Origin: Mitsuokella multacida DSM 20544
GTDB taxonomy: Bacteria > Bacillota > Negativicutes > Selenomonadales > Selenomonadaceae
Assembly (NCBI RefSeq): GCF_000155955.1
Contig: NZ_GG697142.2
Coordinates: 355,689 to 419,688 of the forward strand
Direction of reading: 5' to 3'
DNA: 64,000 nt
A program made the position numbers and the translations under genes. Shown one piece after another: positions 42,470 through 51,451 of this stretch. The notes under the pieces are model-generated. The model saw nothing but the letters and a program-made list of their open reading frames with translations, was not told the DNA's origin and did not search any database. Numbering within the stretch: position 1 is the first letter of the stretch; each line of letters begins with the position of its first letter.

Positions 42470-43384
42470 ATGGAACAGAACGCAAAGCAAGCAAAACATA
42501 AGTCGGGCTTCATCGCCGTCATCGGCCGCCCGAATGTCGGCAAGTCGACGCTCATCAACACGCTGATCGGCCAGAAGATCGCCATCATGAGCGACAAGCC
42601 GCAGACCACGCAGAACCGCATCCTCTGCATCCTGACGGAGCCGGATGCCCAGATCGTCTTCCTCGACACGCCGGGCATCCACAAGCCGAAGCACAAGCTC
42701 GGCGAGTACATGGTCAAGGCGGCAGAGGGCACCTTGAAGGAAGTCGACGCCATCCTCTTCGTCGTCGATGCGACCGAGAAGATGGGTCCGGGCGAGTACT
42801 ACATCCTCGAGCGCCTGCAGGCGACGAGCAAGCCGGTCATCCTCGTCGTCAACAAGCTCGACCTCATCGAGAAGGAGCAGGTGTTGCCAATCATCTCGCG
42901 CTATGCGGACAAGTACCCGTTCGTCGGCGTCGTGCCGATCTCGGCCAAGGCAGAGACGAATCTCGACTCCCTGCTGACGGAAGTCAAGAAGTATCTGCCA
43001 GAGGGACCGCAGTACTATCCGGAAGACATGGTCACGGACCAGCCGGAGCGCCTGATCGTCGCCGAGCTCATCCGCGAGAAGGTCCTGCAGCTCACGCGCG
43101 ACGAGGTGCCGCATGCGGTGGCTGTCGAGACGGATGAGATGACGACGCGCCCGAACGGCGATGTCTACATCCGCGCGACCATCTACGTCGAGCGCGACTC
43201 GCAGAAGGGCATCATCATCGGTGCCAAGGGCGCGATGCTCAAGGAAATCGGCGCCCTCGCGCGCAAGGATATCGAAGCCCTGCTCGGCTCGCGCGTCTTC
43301 CTCGACCTCTGGGTCAAGGTCAAGAAGGATTGGCGCAACCGTGAAGGCGTGCTCCACAATTTCGGCTTCGGGGTGGAATCGTAA
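42470..43384 (+). CDS. era: GTPase Era
   Basis: Era binds the 3' end of 16S rRNA and helps 30S assembly. With the start at 42470 it has 304 residues: G1 GRPNVGKSTL near 18-27, G3 DTPGIH near 66, G4 NKLD near 128, and a C-terminal KH domain with IIIGAKGAMLKEIG near 249. The frame is open back to an ATG at 42413 that overlaps the ybeY stop; the later ATG fits the usual family start better. The stop overlaps the next gene by one base. Confidence 0.93.
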   Translation: MEQNAKQAKHKSGFIAVIGRPNVGKSTLINTLIGQKIAIMSDKPQTTQNRILCILTEPDAQIVFLDTPGIHKPKHKLGEYMVKAAEGTLKEVDAILFVVDATEKMGPGEYYILERLQATSKPVILVVNKLDLIEKEQVLPIISRYADKYPFVGVVPISAKAETNLDSLLTEVKKYLPEGPQYYPEDMVTDQPERLIVAELIREKVLQLTRDEVPHAVAVETDEMTTRPNGDVYIRATIYVERDSQKGIIIGAKGAMLKEIGALARKDIEALLGSRVFLDLWVKVKKDWRNREGVLHNFGFGVES

Positions 43385-44049
43385 TGTCAGAGGAGCATAA
43401 GAGCCGCCTCTCTAAGCGCATCTCGCGCCGCTTCGTCAACGGCCTGATCCTGCTCGTGCCCATCGTCATCACGCTGCTCGTCGTCAGTGAGGTGCTGCAC
43501 TTCACGGAGGGCGTGCTCGGCAAGCATCTGCCGTTCTACTTCCCGGGGCTCGGTATCATCACGGTGGTGCTCGGCATCTACTTCGTCGGCTGGATCTCGT
43601 CGTATTGGATCATGCGGCGGATGATCCATTATGGCGAGGTCCTGCTCGGCAAGATTCCCGTCGTCAAGTTCATCTACAACAGCGTCAAGCACCTCTCGAC
43701 GGCTGTCTTCGAGTCGAACAACATGTTCGACCACGTCGTGCTCGTGCCGTTCCACCAGTCGAAAGCGCTGGGCTTCATCATGGCCGACGTGCCGCCGGTG
43801 CTCAAGGAGAAGCTCGGCGACGACTACGTCTGCGTCTTCGTGCCCTGGAGCCTCAACATGACCTCGGGCACGAATCTCTTCGTGCGCAAGCAGGATGTCA
43901 TCTATCTCGACATCAGCAGCGAGTCGGCCCTGCAGTACATGCTGACGGCAGGCGCCGTCATGCCGAGACGGCTGGCAAACGAGGCAGAGCCGCAGTCGAA
44001 TCTCTCGGCGGAGGCAGCGGCCGAGCTCGCCAAACAGAAGAAGGGCTGA
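43384..44049 (+). CDS. DUF502 membrane protein
   Basis: The 221-residue protein has two N-terminal membrane segments (GLILLVPIVITLLVVSEVL and GLGIITVVLGIYFVGWISSY) followed by a soluble domain. It contains the family sequence GKIPVVKFIYNSVKHLSTAV near 88-107. DUF502 proteins are widespread, and no function is established that can be read from sequence. It sits between era and recO, where Bacillus has cdd or dgkA nearby, and is coupled to both by tight spacing. Confidence 0.85.
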   Translation: MSEEHKSRLSKRISRRFVNGLILLVPIVITLLVVSEVLHFTEGVLGKHLPFYFPGLGIITVVLGIYFVGWISSYWIMRRMIHYGEVLLGKIPVVKFIYNSVKHLSTAVFESNNMFDHVVLVPFHQSKALGFIMADVPPVLKEKLGDDYVCVFVPWSLNMTSGTNLFVRKQDVIYLDISSESALQYMLTAGAVMPRRLANEAEPQSNLSAEAAAELAKQKKG

Positions 44050-44052
44050 CCG

Positions 44053-44793
44053 ATGGCACTCTATCAGACGGAAGCCGTCGTGCTCGGCTCGAAGAACTGG
44101 GGCGATGCCGACAAGATGATGACTTTCTTCACGAAGGAGCGCGGCCTCGTGCGAGCGGCTGCTTTCGGCTGCCGCAGGCCGAGGAGCCCGCTGGCCGGCG
44201 GCATGCAGATGTTCTCGTACCTCGACCTGCAGCTCTCAGAGGGCAGGCGCGTCGACACCGTGCGCCAGTGCCTGCTGCGCCGCCACTACAGGAAGCTCAG
44301 CGAAGACCTCACGGCGATGGCCTACGGCAGTTTCGTTGCCGAGTTCCTGCGCGAGTTCCTGCCGGAGGGCCAGCCGGAGCCGCGGATGTTTGCCGCACTC
44401 TTAGACATCCTCGATGCCTTCGAGCGCCGCAATCCGCGCGTCACGGCCGTGGCGGCCGTCTATCAGCTCATGGAGTTCACGGGCCTGCAGCTTCGCTATG
44501 AGAACTGCGTCCACTGCGGCAGGAAGATCGAAGGGGATGCCGCGTTCTCCATGCACGAGGGCGGCGTGCTCTGCAGGGACTGCGCGACGCCGGACGCCAA
44601 GGCATTCCCCGAGGAACTGCGCCATTTCATCGTCGGCCTGCGCGACTTTGACTGGCAGCGCGGAGAGCTGCGTCTTTCCTCGGCCAAGCTTATCGCAGCG
44701 GAGCAGCTGCTGCTTGCCTACCTGCAGGACCTCTTAGGCCGACCGCTCAAATCGTTGGCCTTCATCCAGCAGCTCAGCATGACGGGCTCATGA
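44053..44793 (+). CDS. recO: DNA repair protein RecO
   Basis: RecO binds ssDNA and, with RecR, loads RecA in the RecF pathway. The 246-residue protein has the N-terminal OB fold (EAVVLGSKNWGDADKMMTFF) and a helical C-terminal domain with a four-Cys zinc site (CVHCGRK near 153 and CRDC near 175). It starts three bases after the DUF502 gene and closes the phoH-recO unit. Confidence 0.93.
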   Translation: MALYQTEAVVLGSKNWGDADKMMTFFTKERGLVRAAAFGCRRPRSPLAGGMQMFSYLDLQLSEGRRVDTVRQCLLRRHYRKLSEDLTAMAYGSFVAEFLREFLPEGQPEPRMFAALLDILDAFERRNPRVTAVAAVYQLMEFTGLQLRYENCVHCGRKIEGDAAFSMHEGGVLCRDCATPDAKAFPEELRHFIVGLRDFDWQRGELRLSSAKLIAAEQLLLAYLQDLLGRPLKSLAFIQQLSMTGS

Positions 44794-44808
44794 ATCACTT
44801 GTATACAG

Positions 44809-44847
44809 AAAAAAACGCTCACATCTTTTGGGATGTGAGCGTTTTTT
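44809..44847. terminator. Bidirectional terminator between recO and ppk
   Basis: CGCTCACATC (44816-44825) pairs with GATGTGAGCG (44832-44841), with A-run and T-run flanks. It serves convergent recO and ppk. Confidence 0.93.
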
Positions 44848-44864
44848 GGTGGAGTCGTGGTAGC

Positions 44865-46922
44865 TCAGCCGAGCGTCTTGCCTGAGAGCGCCGTCTCCAT
44901 GAAGGTCTTCTGGGCGCCAATCGGCGTCATGCCCTTGCGGCACGAGGCGCGGACGTACGAGCCGTCGGAGCGCATGAGGTATGCCTTCGTGTTGTCCTTG
45001 AGGTACGTCTGCAGGATGGCGTGCAGGCGGTCCTTGTGGTCCTGCTCGCGGATCGGGATCATGAGCTCGACGCGGTTGTTGAGGTTGCGCGGCATCCAGT
45101 CGGCCGACGAGATGAAGACGTCTTCGCGGCCGCCGTTGTAGCAGTAGAGGATGCGGCTGTGCTCGAGGAAGCGGCCGACGATGCTGCGGACGTGGATGTT
45201 CTCGCTGATCTCCGGCAGGCCCGGGCGCAGGACGCAGATGCCGCGGACAATCAGGTCAATCTTGACGCCGGCTGCCGATGCCTCGTAGAGCTTGGCGATG
45301 ATCAGGCGGTCGAGCAGGGAGTTCATCTTGGCGGCGATGTAGGCGCGCTCGCCGCGCTTTGCGTGCTCGATTTCCTGATCGATCTCGGCCATGATCGTCT
45401 CGCGCAGGTTGAGCGGTGCGACGATGAGCTTGTTCCAAGCCGGCGGATCGGAGAAGCCGGAGAGGAAGTTGAAGAAGCGGGAGCCGTCGACGCCGATCTC
45501 GTTGTCGGCGGTCATCAGGCCGATATCGGTGTAGATCTTGGCCGTCGAGCCATTGTAGTTGCCCGTGGCGAGATGGCAGTAGCGGCGGATGCCGTCTTCC
45601 TCGCGGCGCACGACCATCGTGATCTTGGAGTGGGTCTTGAGGCCGAGGATGCCGTAGATGACGTGGCAGCCGGCTTCCTCGAGGCGGCGGGCCATGATGA
45701 TGTTGTTCTCCTCATCGAAGCGCGCCTTGACCTCCATGAGCACCGTGACCTGCTTGCCGTTGCGCGCGGCGTCGGCGAGGGCGGAGATGATCGGCGACTT
45801 GCTCGAGACGCGGTAGAGCGTCTGCTTGATGGCCAGCACGGCCTCGTCGTCGGCTGCCGTGCGGATGAAGTTCTCGACCGTCGCGAACGTCTCGTACGGA
45901 TGGTGGACGAGGATGTCCTTCTCGCGGATGGCCTTCCAGATGTCCTTCGTCTTGCGTGCGGCGAGTTCGATCGACGGCTGCGGCACGAAGGGCTCGTAGC
46001 GCAGTTCATCGTAGCCCTTGATGTTGGCGAACGAAGAGAAGAAGGCGGCGCCGAGCGGACCGTCGATCGTGTAGACGTCGAGGTCGTCGAGCTCGAGCTC
46101 CTTCTGGAGCGTCTTGCGCGTCTCCTTGGAGGCCGCTTTGGCGATCTCGAGGCGGACGGCAGCGCCTTTGCGGCGCTTTTCGAGGGATTTCTCGACCTCG
46201 AGGAGCAGGTCGTCGACGTCCTCGCGGATGTCGAGGTCGGCATCGCGCGTGACGCGGAACGGCGTCGTCTCGAGGATCTCGTAGCCCGTGAAGAAGCGCT
46301 CGGCGAAGTAGCTCAGGATGTCTTCGAGGTAGAGGTAGTGCTGGAGCTCTGGCACCTTGATGAGGCGGCCGAGAACGGAGACCGGCACCGGTAGGATGGC
46401 GAGGCGGACTTCCTTGTCCTCAGGGCGCTTGAGGTGGACGGCGAGGTTGAGGCTCTTGCTCGTCAGGAAGGGGAAGGGGTGCGAGGGATCGATGCCCATC
46501 GGCGTGACGACCGGGAAGATCTCGCGCTCGAAGAACTCGGTCAGCCAAAGCTCCTGCTTGGCGTCGAGGTCCGTCGGCTGGACGAAGCGGATGCCGTGTG
46601 CCGTGAGCTCTTTAAGCGTCGCCTTGAGGCAGCGGTCGATGTCGTGCATCTGGTCGTGCGCGATGCGGCTGACGGCGTCCATCTGTCCCTGCGGCGTCAG
46701 GCCGCTGATGTCGTGGTGCTTGACGCCGCTCTCGATGAGGTGCTTGAGGCCGGCGACGCGGATCATGAAGAACTCGTCGAGGTTGGAGCAGTTGATGGCG
46801 ATGAAGCGCAGGCGCTCGAGCAGGGGATTGTCCTCGCAGGTGGATTCGCGCAACACGCGCTGGTTGAAGCTCAGCCAGGTGCACTCGCGGTTTAGGTAGT
46901 ATTGACGGTCATTGAAGTCCAT
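44865..46922 (-). CDS. ppk1: Polyphosphate kinase Ppk1
   Basis: Ppk1 reversibly polymerises the ATP gamma-phosphate into polyphosphate at the inner membrane. The 685-residue protein has the N-terminal LSFNQRVLRESTCEDNPLLE and two PLD-like catalytic halves. The phosphorylated His region is RRYCHLATGNYNGSTAKIYT near 440-460, and the second His is in GLKTHSKITMV. ATG 46922 is favoured over the in-frame ATG at 46928 because AAGGAGG (46930-46936) then has normal spacing. It begins two bases after the Ppx-like gene. Confidence 0.95.
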   Translation of the reverse strand: MDFNDRQYYLNRECTWLSFNQRVLRESTCEDNPLLERLRFIAINCSNLDEFFMIRVAGLKHLIESGVKHHDISGLTPQGQMDAVSRIAHDQMHDIDRCLKATLKELTAHGIRFVQPTDLDAKQELWLTEFFEREIFPVVTPMGIDPSHPFPFLTSKSLNLAVHLKRPEDKEVRLAILPVPVSVLGRLIKVPELQHYLYLEDILSYFAERFFTGYEILETTPFRVTRDADLDIREDVDDLLLEVEKSLEKRRKGAAVRLEIAKAASKETRKTLQKELELDDLDVYTIDGPLGAAFFSSFANIKGYDELRYEPFVPQPSIELAARKTKDIWKAIREKDILVHHPYETFATVENFIRTAADDEAVLAIKQTLYRVSSKSPIISALADAARNGKQVTVLMEVKARFDEENNIIMARRLEEAGCHVIYGILGLKTHSKITMVVRREEDGIRRYCHLATGNYNGSTAKIYTDIGLMTADNEIGVDGSRFFNFLSGFSDPPAWNKLIVAPLNLRETIMAEIDQEIEHAKRGERAYIAAKMNSLLDRLIIAKLYEASAAGVKIDLIVRGICVLRPGLPEISENIHVRSIVGRFLEHSRILYCYNGGREDVFISSADWMPRNLNNRVELMIPIREQDHKDRLHAILQTYLKDNTKAYLMRSDGSYVRASCRKGMTPIGAQKTFMETALSGKTLG

Positions 46923-46924
46923 GT

Positions 46925-48460
46925 TCATTTCCTCCTTAAGACGGGCTCGATGCCGAAGATCTCGCGGAACAGCACTGAGGCTTGTGCGAAACTCCAGCGG
47001 ATCAGCGAGATATCGTATTCTGACGTGTAGTTGACGTAGAGTTTTTCCTTGACGAGGCGCACGGAAAGGTCCTGGATGCGGCCGCTGTGGCCCTGGTCAA
47101 GGGCGTCGGCAAGGCGCAGGATCGCGCAGCACTTGTCGGCGATGATCTTCTGGTCCTGCGTCAGGCGCTGGTAATGCACGTCCTTCTTGCCGGGGTTGTC
47201 GCGGTGGTAGTAGTAGCTGATGCAGGCGATGACTTCCTTCTCGGCGTCCGTGATGCCGAAGATGTCCGTGCCCATGATGATCTGCCAGGAGTGCAGCGGG
47301 TAGTTGCGCAGGTTGACGAACTTGCCCGTCTCATGCAGCAGTGCGCTCATGCGCAGCAGCAGGCGGTGGCGCGTCGAGAGGCCGTGCACGCGGCGCAGCC
47401 CGTCGAAGAGCTTCGTCGCGTACTCGTCGATGCGGCTGATGTGCGGCAGGTTGCAGTTGTAGCGCATGGCCGTGCTGCGCGCGAGGTCGAGCAGCAGGTC
47501 GGCCTGCTCGGAGATGGCGCTCGGGCTGATGCGCTGTGCGCCGCACCAGGCGGCGTAGCCGTAGAGGAAGGTCGTGTTCATGACGAGGATCGTGTCGATG
47601 TTGAGTGTGCGCACGACTTCCTCGTAGAGCAGCAGCGTCGGCAGCAAGAGCTGAGCCCGGCGCTCGCTGATGTCGAAGACCTGCATGAGCTTGTGCGCCG
47701 TCAGCGGCATCAGCGATTCCATGATCTGCAGGAATTCCTCCGGTGCGATGACAGCGGGGTACTCTGCCGCGCTGCCCAGCAGGTGCGAGACGAGGATGCG
47801 CGCCTCGAAGCCCGTGAGCACGAGTGTGTGGATGTCCGCATGCTCGATGCGGGGCCAGAGCGAGGAGAGCGAGGCGTGCAGGTAATCGCGCACGGCCGAC
47901 GGGAACATGACACTGACGCGCTCTTCCTCGGTGAAGTGCTCGAGGACGCTGAGGCGCCCCCCAGTGACGTTCGTCTGGAAGAGCAGCGTGCTGTCCTGCC
48001 AGCCCGTGAAGCCGAGGCCGCCCGATGTGACGTCGAGCAGCAGCGTCGGCTTCGTGCCGACCTGCTCATTCTTTTTGAGGAAGTGGTGCAGCGCGAAGAA
48101 CTTGTAGTAGACTTCCTCCGTCATGTCGGCGACGTGGAAGCGGAAGCCCGTGCGCATGTAGAGGAGGTCGAGGATGCCGAGGCGGTTCTCCGCCTCGCGC
48201 ACGACGGTCGTGGCAATCGGGTAGACCTCGGAGACGCGGTAGTCTAAGAGGAGCTGCCGGAAGCCCTGCAGGATGGTGCTGAGCGCATGGATGGACGCGA
48301 AGGAGAGGCGGTGCGTGCGGAAAACCTCCTCGCCGAGCGGCAGCTCTTTATTGGCGGAATCGATGACCTCGATCTGTGTCGGAGAATGATATTTCACAAT
48401 GGCCATGCTCGTGTGGATGGAGCCAATGTGGATGATGCCGAATGTCGATGTTTTCTTCAT
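46925..48460 (-). CDS. Degenerate Ppx/GppA-like protein with HD-type domain
   Basis: The 511-residue protein has the two-part layout of long exopolyphosphatases: an N-terminal ASKHA-fold domain and a C-terminal HD-type helical domain from about 315. Key motifs are altered. The usual DIGSNSxR is FGIIHIGSIHTSM near 6-18, the DxGGGS loop reads LLDVTSGGLGFTG near 150, and HD appears as LLHETGKF near 383. TTVVREAENR, with the catalytic-region Glu, is preserved near 96. It may bind polyphosphate or (p)ppGpp without hydrolysing it. ATG 48460 follows AAAGGATG. It is co-transcribed with ppk. Confidence 0.8.
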   Translation of the reverse strand: MKKTSTFGIIHIGSIHTSMAIVKYHSPTQIEVIDSANKELPLGEEVFRTHRLSFASIHALSTILQGFRQLLLDYRVSEVYPIATTVVREAENRLGILDLLYMRTGFRFHVADMTEEVYYKFFALHHFLKKNEQVGTKPTLLLDVTSGGLGFTGWQDSTLLFQTNVTGGRLSVLEHFTEEERVSVMFPSAVRDYLHASLSSLWPRIEHADIHTLVLTGFEARILVSHLLGSAAEYPAVIAPEEFLQIMESLMPLTAHKLMQVFDISERRAQLLLPTLLLYEEVVRTLNIDTILVMNTTFLYGYAAWCGAQRISPSAISEQADLLLDLARSTAMRYNCNLPHISRIDEYATKLFDGLRRVHGLSTRHRLLLRMSALLHETGKFVNLRNYPLHSWQIIMGTDIFGITDAEKEVIACISYYYHRDNPGKKDVHYQRLTQDQKIIADKCCAILRLADALDQGHSGRIQDLSVRLVKEKLYVNYTSEYDISLIRWSFAQASVLFREIFGIEPVLRRK

Positions 48461-48577
48461 GCCATAACATCCTTTCTGGAATGGGAGAGGCTCTGGGCAG
48501 ATGAGCCTGTTTCTTATTATAGGGAGCAAGCAGCAGGACTGCGTTGCTATTTCGTAAATTTTTTGTTAATACCCTAT

Positions 48578-48583
48578 ATTATA
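48578..48583 (-). promoter_or_regulatory. -10 element of the Ppx-like/ppk unit
   Basis: The minus strand carries TATAAT with a moderate -35 (TTCAAA at 18 bases). It lies back-to-back with the promoter of the canonical ppx gene. Confidence 0.5.
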
Positions 48584-48611
48584 CAGCATCTAACGGAAAT
48601 TTTGAATTGTC

Positions 48612-48640
48612 TTGAAGCATCGCGCCTGAATTGATATACT
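48612..48640 (+). promoter_or_regulatory. Promoter of the canonical ppx gene
   Basis: TTGAAG (48612-48617) and TATACT (48635-48640) have a 17-base spacer. Confidence 0.65.
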
Positions 48641-48705
48641 GGAAGAAAGTGCAGGAATCGCGAAAGAATGATAGACTGCAATACAGAGTAAGGGAGCGTT
48701 CGTTT

Positions 48706-50256
48706 ATGGAGAGAGTGGCAATCATTGATATGGGGTCGAATTCGATCCGCTTCATCGTCATACAGGTGGCCGACAATAAGTCCTACCGTCTCGAGTACCA
48801 GCAGAAGGAGGCCATCCGTCTCGGCCGCGGCATGTCGGAGACGGGCAGGCTCAATCCGGAGGGTGTGGAGCGCGCCATGGCCTGCCTCCATGTCTACAAG
48901 CACATGATGGAGGTCCTGCAGGTCACGAAGTGCATCGCGGTCGCGACGGCGGCGGCGCGCAATGCTGCGGATGGCGAGGCATTCATCGCGCGCATCAAGC
49001 AGGAGACGGGCATCGACATCGAGGTCATCTCGGGCGAGCGCGAGGCGTACCTCGGCTACCTCGGCGTCGTCAACACCATCGACGAGCGCAACTACCTGCA
49101 GTTCGACCTCGGCGGCGCTTCAATCGAGGTCTCGCTCGTGCGTGACCGCAAGATTGTCGAGTCGGTCTCCGTGCCGATCGGCGCCGTGACGGTGACGGAT
49201 GCCTTCAACCTCGCCGACAAGGTGACGGGCGCGGCCGTCGAGCGCTGCTGTGACTTCGTGCGCAAGAAGTACGAGGAGATGATCCCGTGGGCCGAGGGGC
49301 TCAATCTGCCCGTCATCGGCGTCGGCGGCACGGTCCGAAACCTCGCCAAGATGGACCAGGCCCAGACGAACTACCAGCTTTCACGCATCCACAACTACAT
49401 CATCCCGCGCCGCCGCTTCGAGGAGATGTACACGAGCATCGTCAAGTCGAACCTCTCGAGCCGCAAGCGCATGAAGGGGCTCTCGTCGGAGCGCGCCGAC
49501 CTCATCGTGGCGGGCGGCATCATCATCAACACACTCATGCAGTTCACGGGCGGCCAGAACATCATCGTCTCGGGCTGCGGCCTGCGCGACGGCGTCTTCT
49601 TCGAGTACTACGGCGAACAGTACGGCTACGGCGAGAAGGCCGAGAAGGGACCCATCGTGCCGAACGTGCTGCGGGAGAGCGTGCACAACTACCTCTTGAG
49701 CGCCGACCACCGCATGGAGCACCTCGAGCGCGTGCGCAACCTCGCGCTGAGCCTCTTTGACCAGCTCAAGCGCTCACATGGCGCGACGCGGCGCGACCGC
49801 AGCCTCCTGGAGGTCGCGGCCTGGCTGCACGACTCGGGCAAGGTCGTCAACTACTACGATCATGCGCGCCATTCGGCCTTCATCATCGCGCATGCGCCGC
49901 TCTACGGCATGCGCCAGCTCGAGCAGCTCAAGGCTGCGTTTATCGCGGGCTTCCACCACGGCATCAGCAACAAGATCATGCGCGCCTACCGCTATGCGAT
50001 GATGCTGACGCAGGCCGACTGGAAGAAGGTCCGCCAGCTCGCGCTGCTCCTGGCCCTCGCTGAGGCGGCCGATGTGACGTACGAGGGCGTCGTGCACAAG
50101 ATCGACGTCGCCGACGACGAGGAGGCCGTCGTGCTCTCGCTGCGCGGCAAGAAGGGCGAGGACCACAGCGCAGCTGAGTTCGAGATGAAGTCGTACTGCA
50201 AGCAGTTCAAGAAGGAGTACGGCAAGCCGCTGATCATCATGTGGCAGAAGAACTGA
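48706..50256 (+). CDS. ppx: Exopolyphosphatase, Ppx/GppA family
   Basis: The enzyme removes terminal phosphates from polyphosphate (or the pppGpp 5'-phosphate). The 516-residue protein has the canonical IIDMGSNSIRFIVIQV near 5-20, the TAAARNAADG catalytic region near 83, QFDLGGASIEVSLV near 133, and IGVGGTVRNL near 205. The C-terminal HD domain starts near 310 with WLHDSGKVVNYYDHARHSAF near 370-390. It is divergent from the ppk unit. AAGGGAG precedes the ATG at 48706. Confidence 0.92.
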   Translation: MERVAIIDMGSNSIRFIVIQVADNKSYRLEYQQKEAIRLGRGMSETGRLNPEGVERAMACLHVYKHMMEVLQVTKCIAVATAAARNAADGEAFIARIKQETGIDIEVISGEREAYLGYLGVVNTIDERNYLQFDLGGASIEVSLVRDRKIVESVSVPIGAVTVTDAFNLADKVTGAAVERCCDFVRKKYEEMIPWAEGLNLPVIGVGGTVRNLAKMDQAQTNYQLSRIHNYIIPRRRFEEMYTSIVKSNLSSRKRMKGLSSERADLIVAGGIIINTLMQFTGGQNIIVSGCGLRDGVFFEYYGEQYGYGEKAEKGPIVPNVLRESVHNYLLSADHRMEHLERVRNLALSLFDQLKRSHGATRRDRSLLEVAAWLHDSGKVVNYYDHARHSAFIIAHAPLYGMRQLEQLKAAFIAGFHHGISNKIMRAYRYAMMLTQADWKKVRQLALLLALAEAADVTYEGVVHKIDVADDEEAVVLSLRGKKGEDHSAAEFEMKSYCKQFKKEYGKPLIIMWQKN

Positions 50257-50269
50257 GGTGCGGACCTGG

Positions 50270-50298
50270 TTGACAAGTCACGTGACTTTTGCTAGACT
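50270..50298 (+). promoter_or_regulatory. Promoter of glyQS
   Basis: TTGACA (50270-50275) and TAGACT (50293-50298) have a 17-base spacer. Confidence 0.8.
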
Positions 50299-50302
50299 CG
50301 TA

Positions 50303-50526
50303 GGTAGCAATGAGGAAGAAGAGTAATCTCATCCTGCAGCGAGGCGGCGATGGTGCGAGGCCGCCCATGATCATGAATGTGAACATGAAATGAGATGAAA
50401 GGCGCTTCGGAGCATAATCCCATAATTTGAGCGGGCTTTCCTTTCGGAAGTCAATCAGGGTGGAACCGCGGTACTTGAAGACAAGTCTCGTCCCTGTAAC
50501 GTTACGTTGCAGGAACGAGATTTTTA
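50303..50526 (+). promoter_or_regulatory. T-box leader, glycine-specific
   Basis: The T-box AGGGTGGAACCGCGG lies at 50457-50471. A terminator follows (TCTCGTCCCTG 50486-50496 with CAGGAACGAGA 50510-50520, then TTTTT). In Stem I, AGTA on the 5' side faces GAAAGGC (50397-50403) on the 3' side, flanked by ATCTCAT/ATGAGAT pairing. This places GGC, a Gly codon, in the specifier position. glyQS directly follows. Confidence 0.9.
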
Positions 50527-50570
50527 TTTGTTCCTGTGGCAATAGACAATGGTGAAAAGGAGTTGTTCCC

Positions 50571-51449
50571 ATGAAATTTCAGGAAATCATCCTGGCCCTG
50601 CAGAAATTCTGGTCGGAACAGGGCTGCATCCTGGCAGAACCGTATGATGTCGAGAAGGGCGCGGGCACGATGAATCCGTCGACATTCCTGCGCGTGCTTG
50701 GCCCGGAGCCCTGGCACGTCGCCTATGTCGAGCCGTCGCGCCGCCCGGCCGATGGCCGCTACGGCGATAACCCGAACCGCCTCTACCAGCACCACCAGTT
50801 CCAGGTCATCATGAAGCCGTCGCCGGACAACATCCAGGAGCTCTACCTCGAGAGCCTTGAGCGCCTCGGCATCGACCCGAAGCAGCACGACATCCGCTTT
50901 GTCGAGGACAACTGGGAGTCGCCGACGCTCGGCGCCTGGGGCCTCGGCTGGGAAGTCTGGCTCGACGGCATGGAGATCACGCAGTTCACGTATTTCCAGC
51001 AGGTCGGCAGTCAGGACATCAAGCCGGTCGCCTCGGAGATCACGTATGGCCTCGAGCGCCTCGCGATGTACATCCAGGGCGTCGAGAACGTCTACGACAT
51101 CCAGTGGACGGACGATTACACGTACGGCGATGTTTTCCACCAGAATGAGTACGAGCAGTCGGTCTACGCCTTCGACCTCTCGGATGAGGCGCTGCTCTTC
51201 GACCTGTTCGACAAGTACGAGAAAGAGGCCGTGCGCGTCATCGACAAGGGCTATGTTCATCCGGCCTACGACTACGTGCTCAAGTGCTCGCATACGTTCA
51301 ACCTGCTCGATGCACGTGGCGCCATCTCGGTCTCGCAGCGCGCTGCCTTCATCGGCCGCGTGAGAAAGCTCGCGCGTCTCTGCGCCGAGTGTTATCTGAA
51401 ACAGCGTGAGGAGCTCGGCTATCCGATGCTCCACAGAGGGGAGAAGTGA
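50571..51449 (+). CDS. glyQ: Glycyl-tRNA synthetase alpha subunit
   Basis: GlyQ is the catalytic class II subunit of the bacterial alpha2-beta2 enzyme. The 292-residue protein shows [20 protein letters not shown] near 25-44, [20 protein letters not shown] near 54-73 (motif 2), and the motif 3 region [15 protein letters not shown] near 158. AAAAGGAG supports the ATG. It is coupled with glyS and governed by the Gly T-box. Confidence 0.97.
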   Translation: MKFQEIILALQKFWSEQGCILAEPYDVEKGAGTMNPSTFLRVLGPEPWHVAYVEPSRRPADGRYGDNPNRLYQHHQFQVIMKPSPDNIQELYLESLERLGIDPKQHDIRFVEDNWESPTLGAWGLGWEVWLDGMEITQFTYFQQVGSQDIKPVASEITYGLERLAMYIQGVENVYDIQWTDDYTYGDVFHQNEYEQSVYAFDLSDEALLFDLFDKYEKEAVRVIDKGYVHPAYDYVLKCSHTFNLLDARGAISVSQRAAFIGRVRKLARLCAECYLKQREELGYPMLHRGEK

Positions 51450-51451
51450 GC

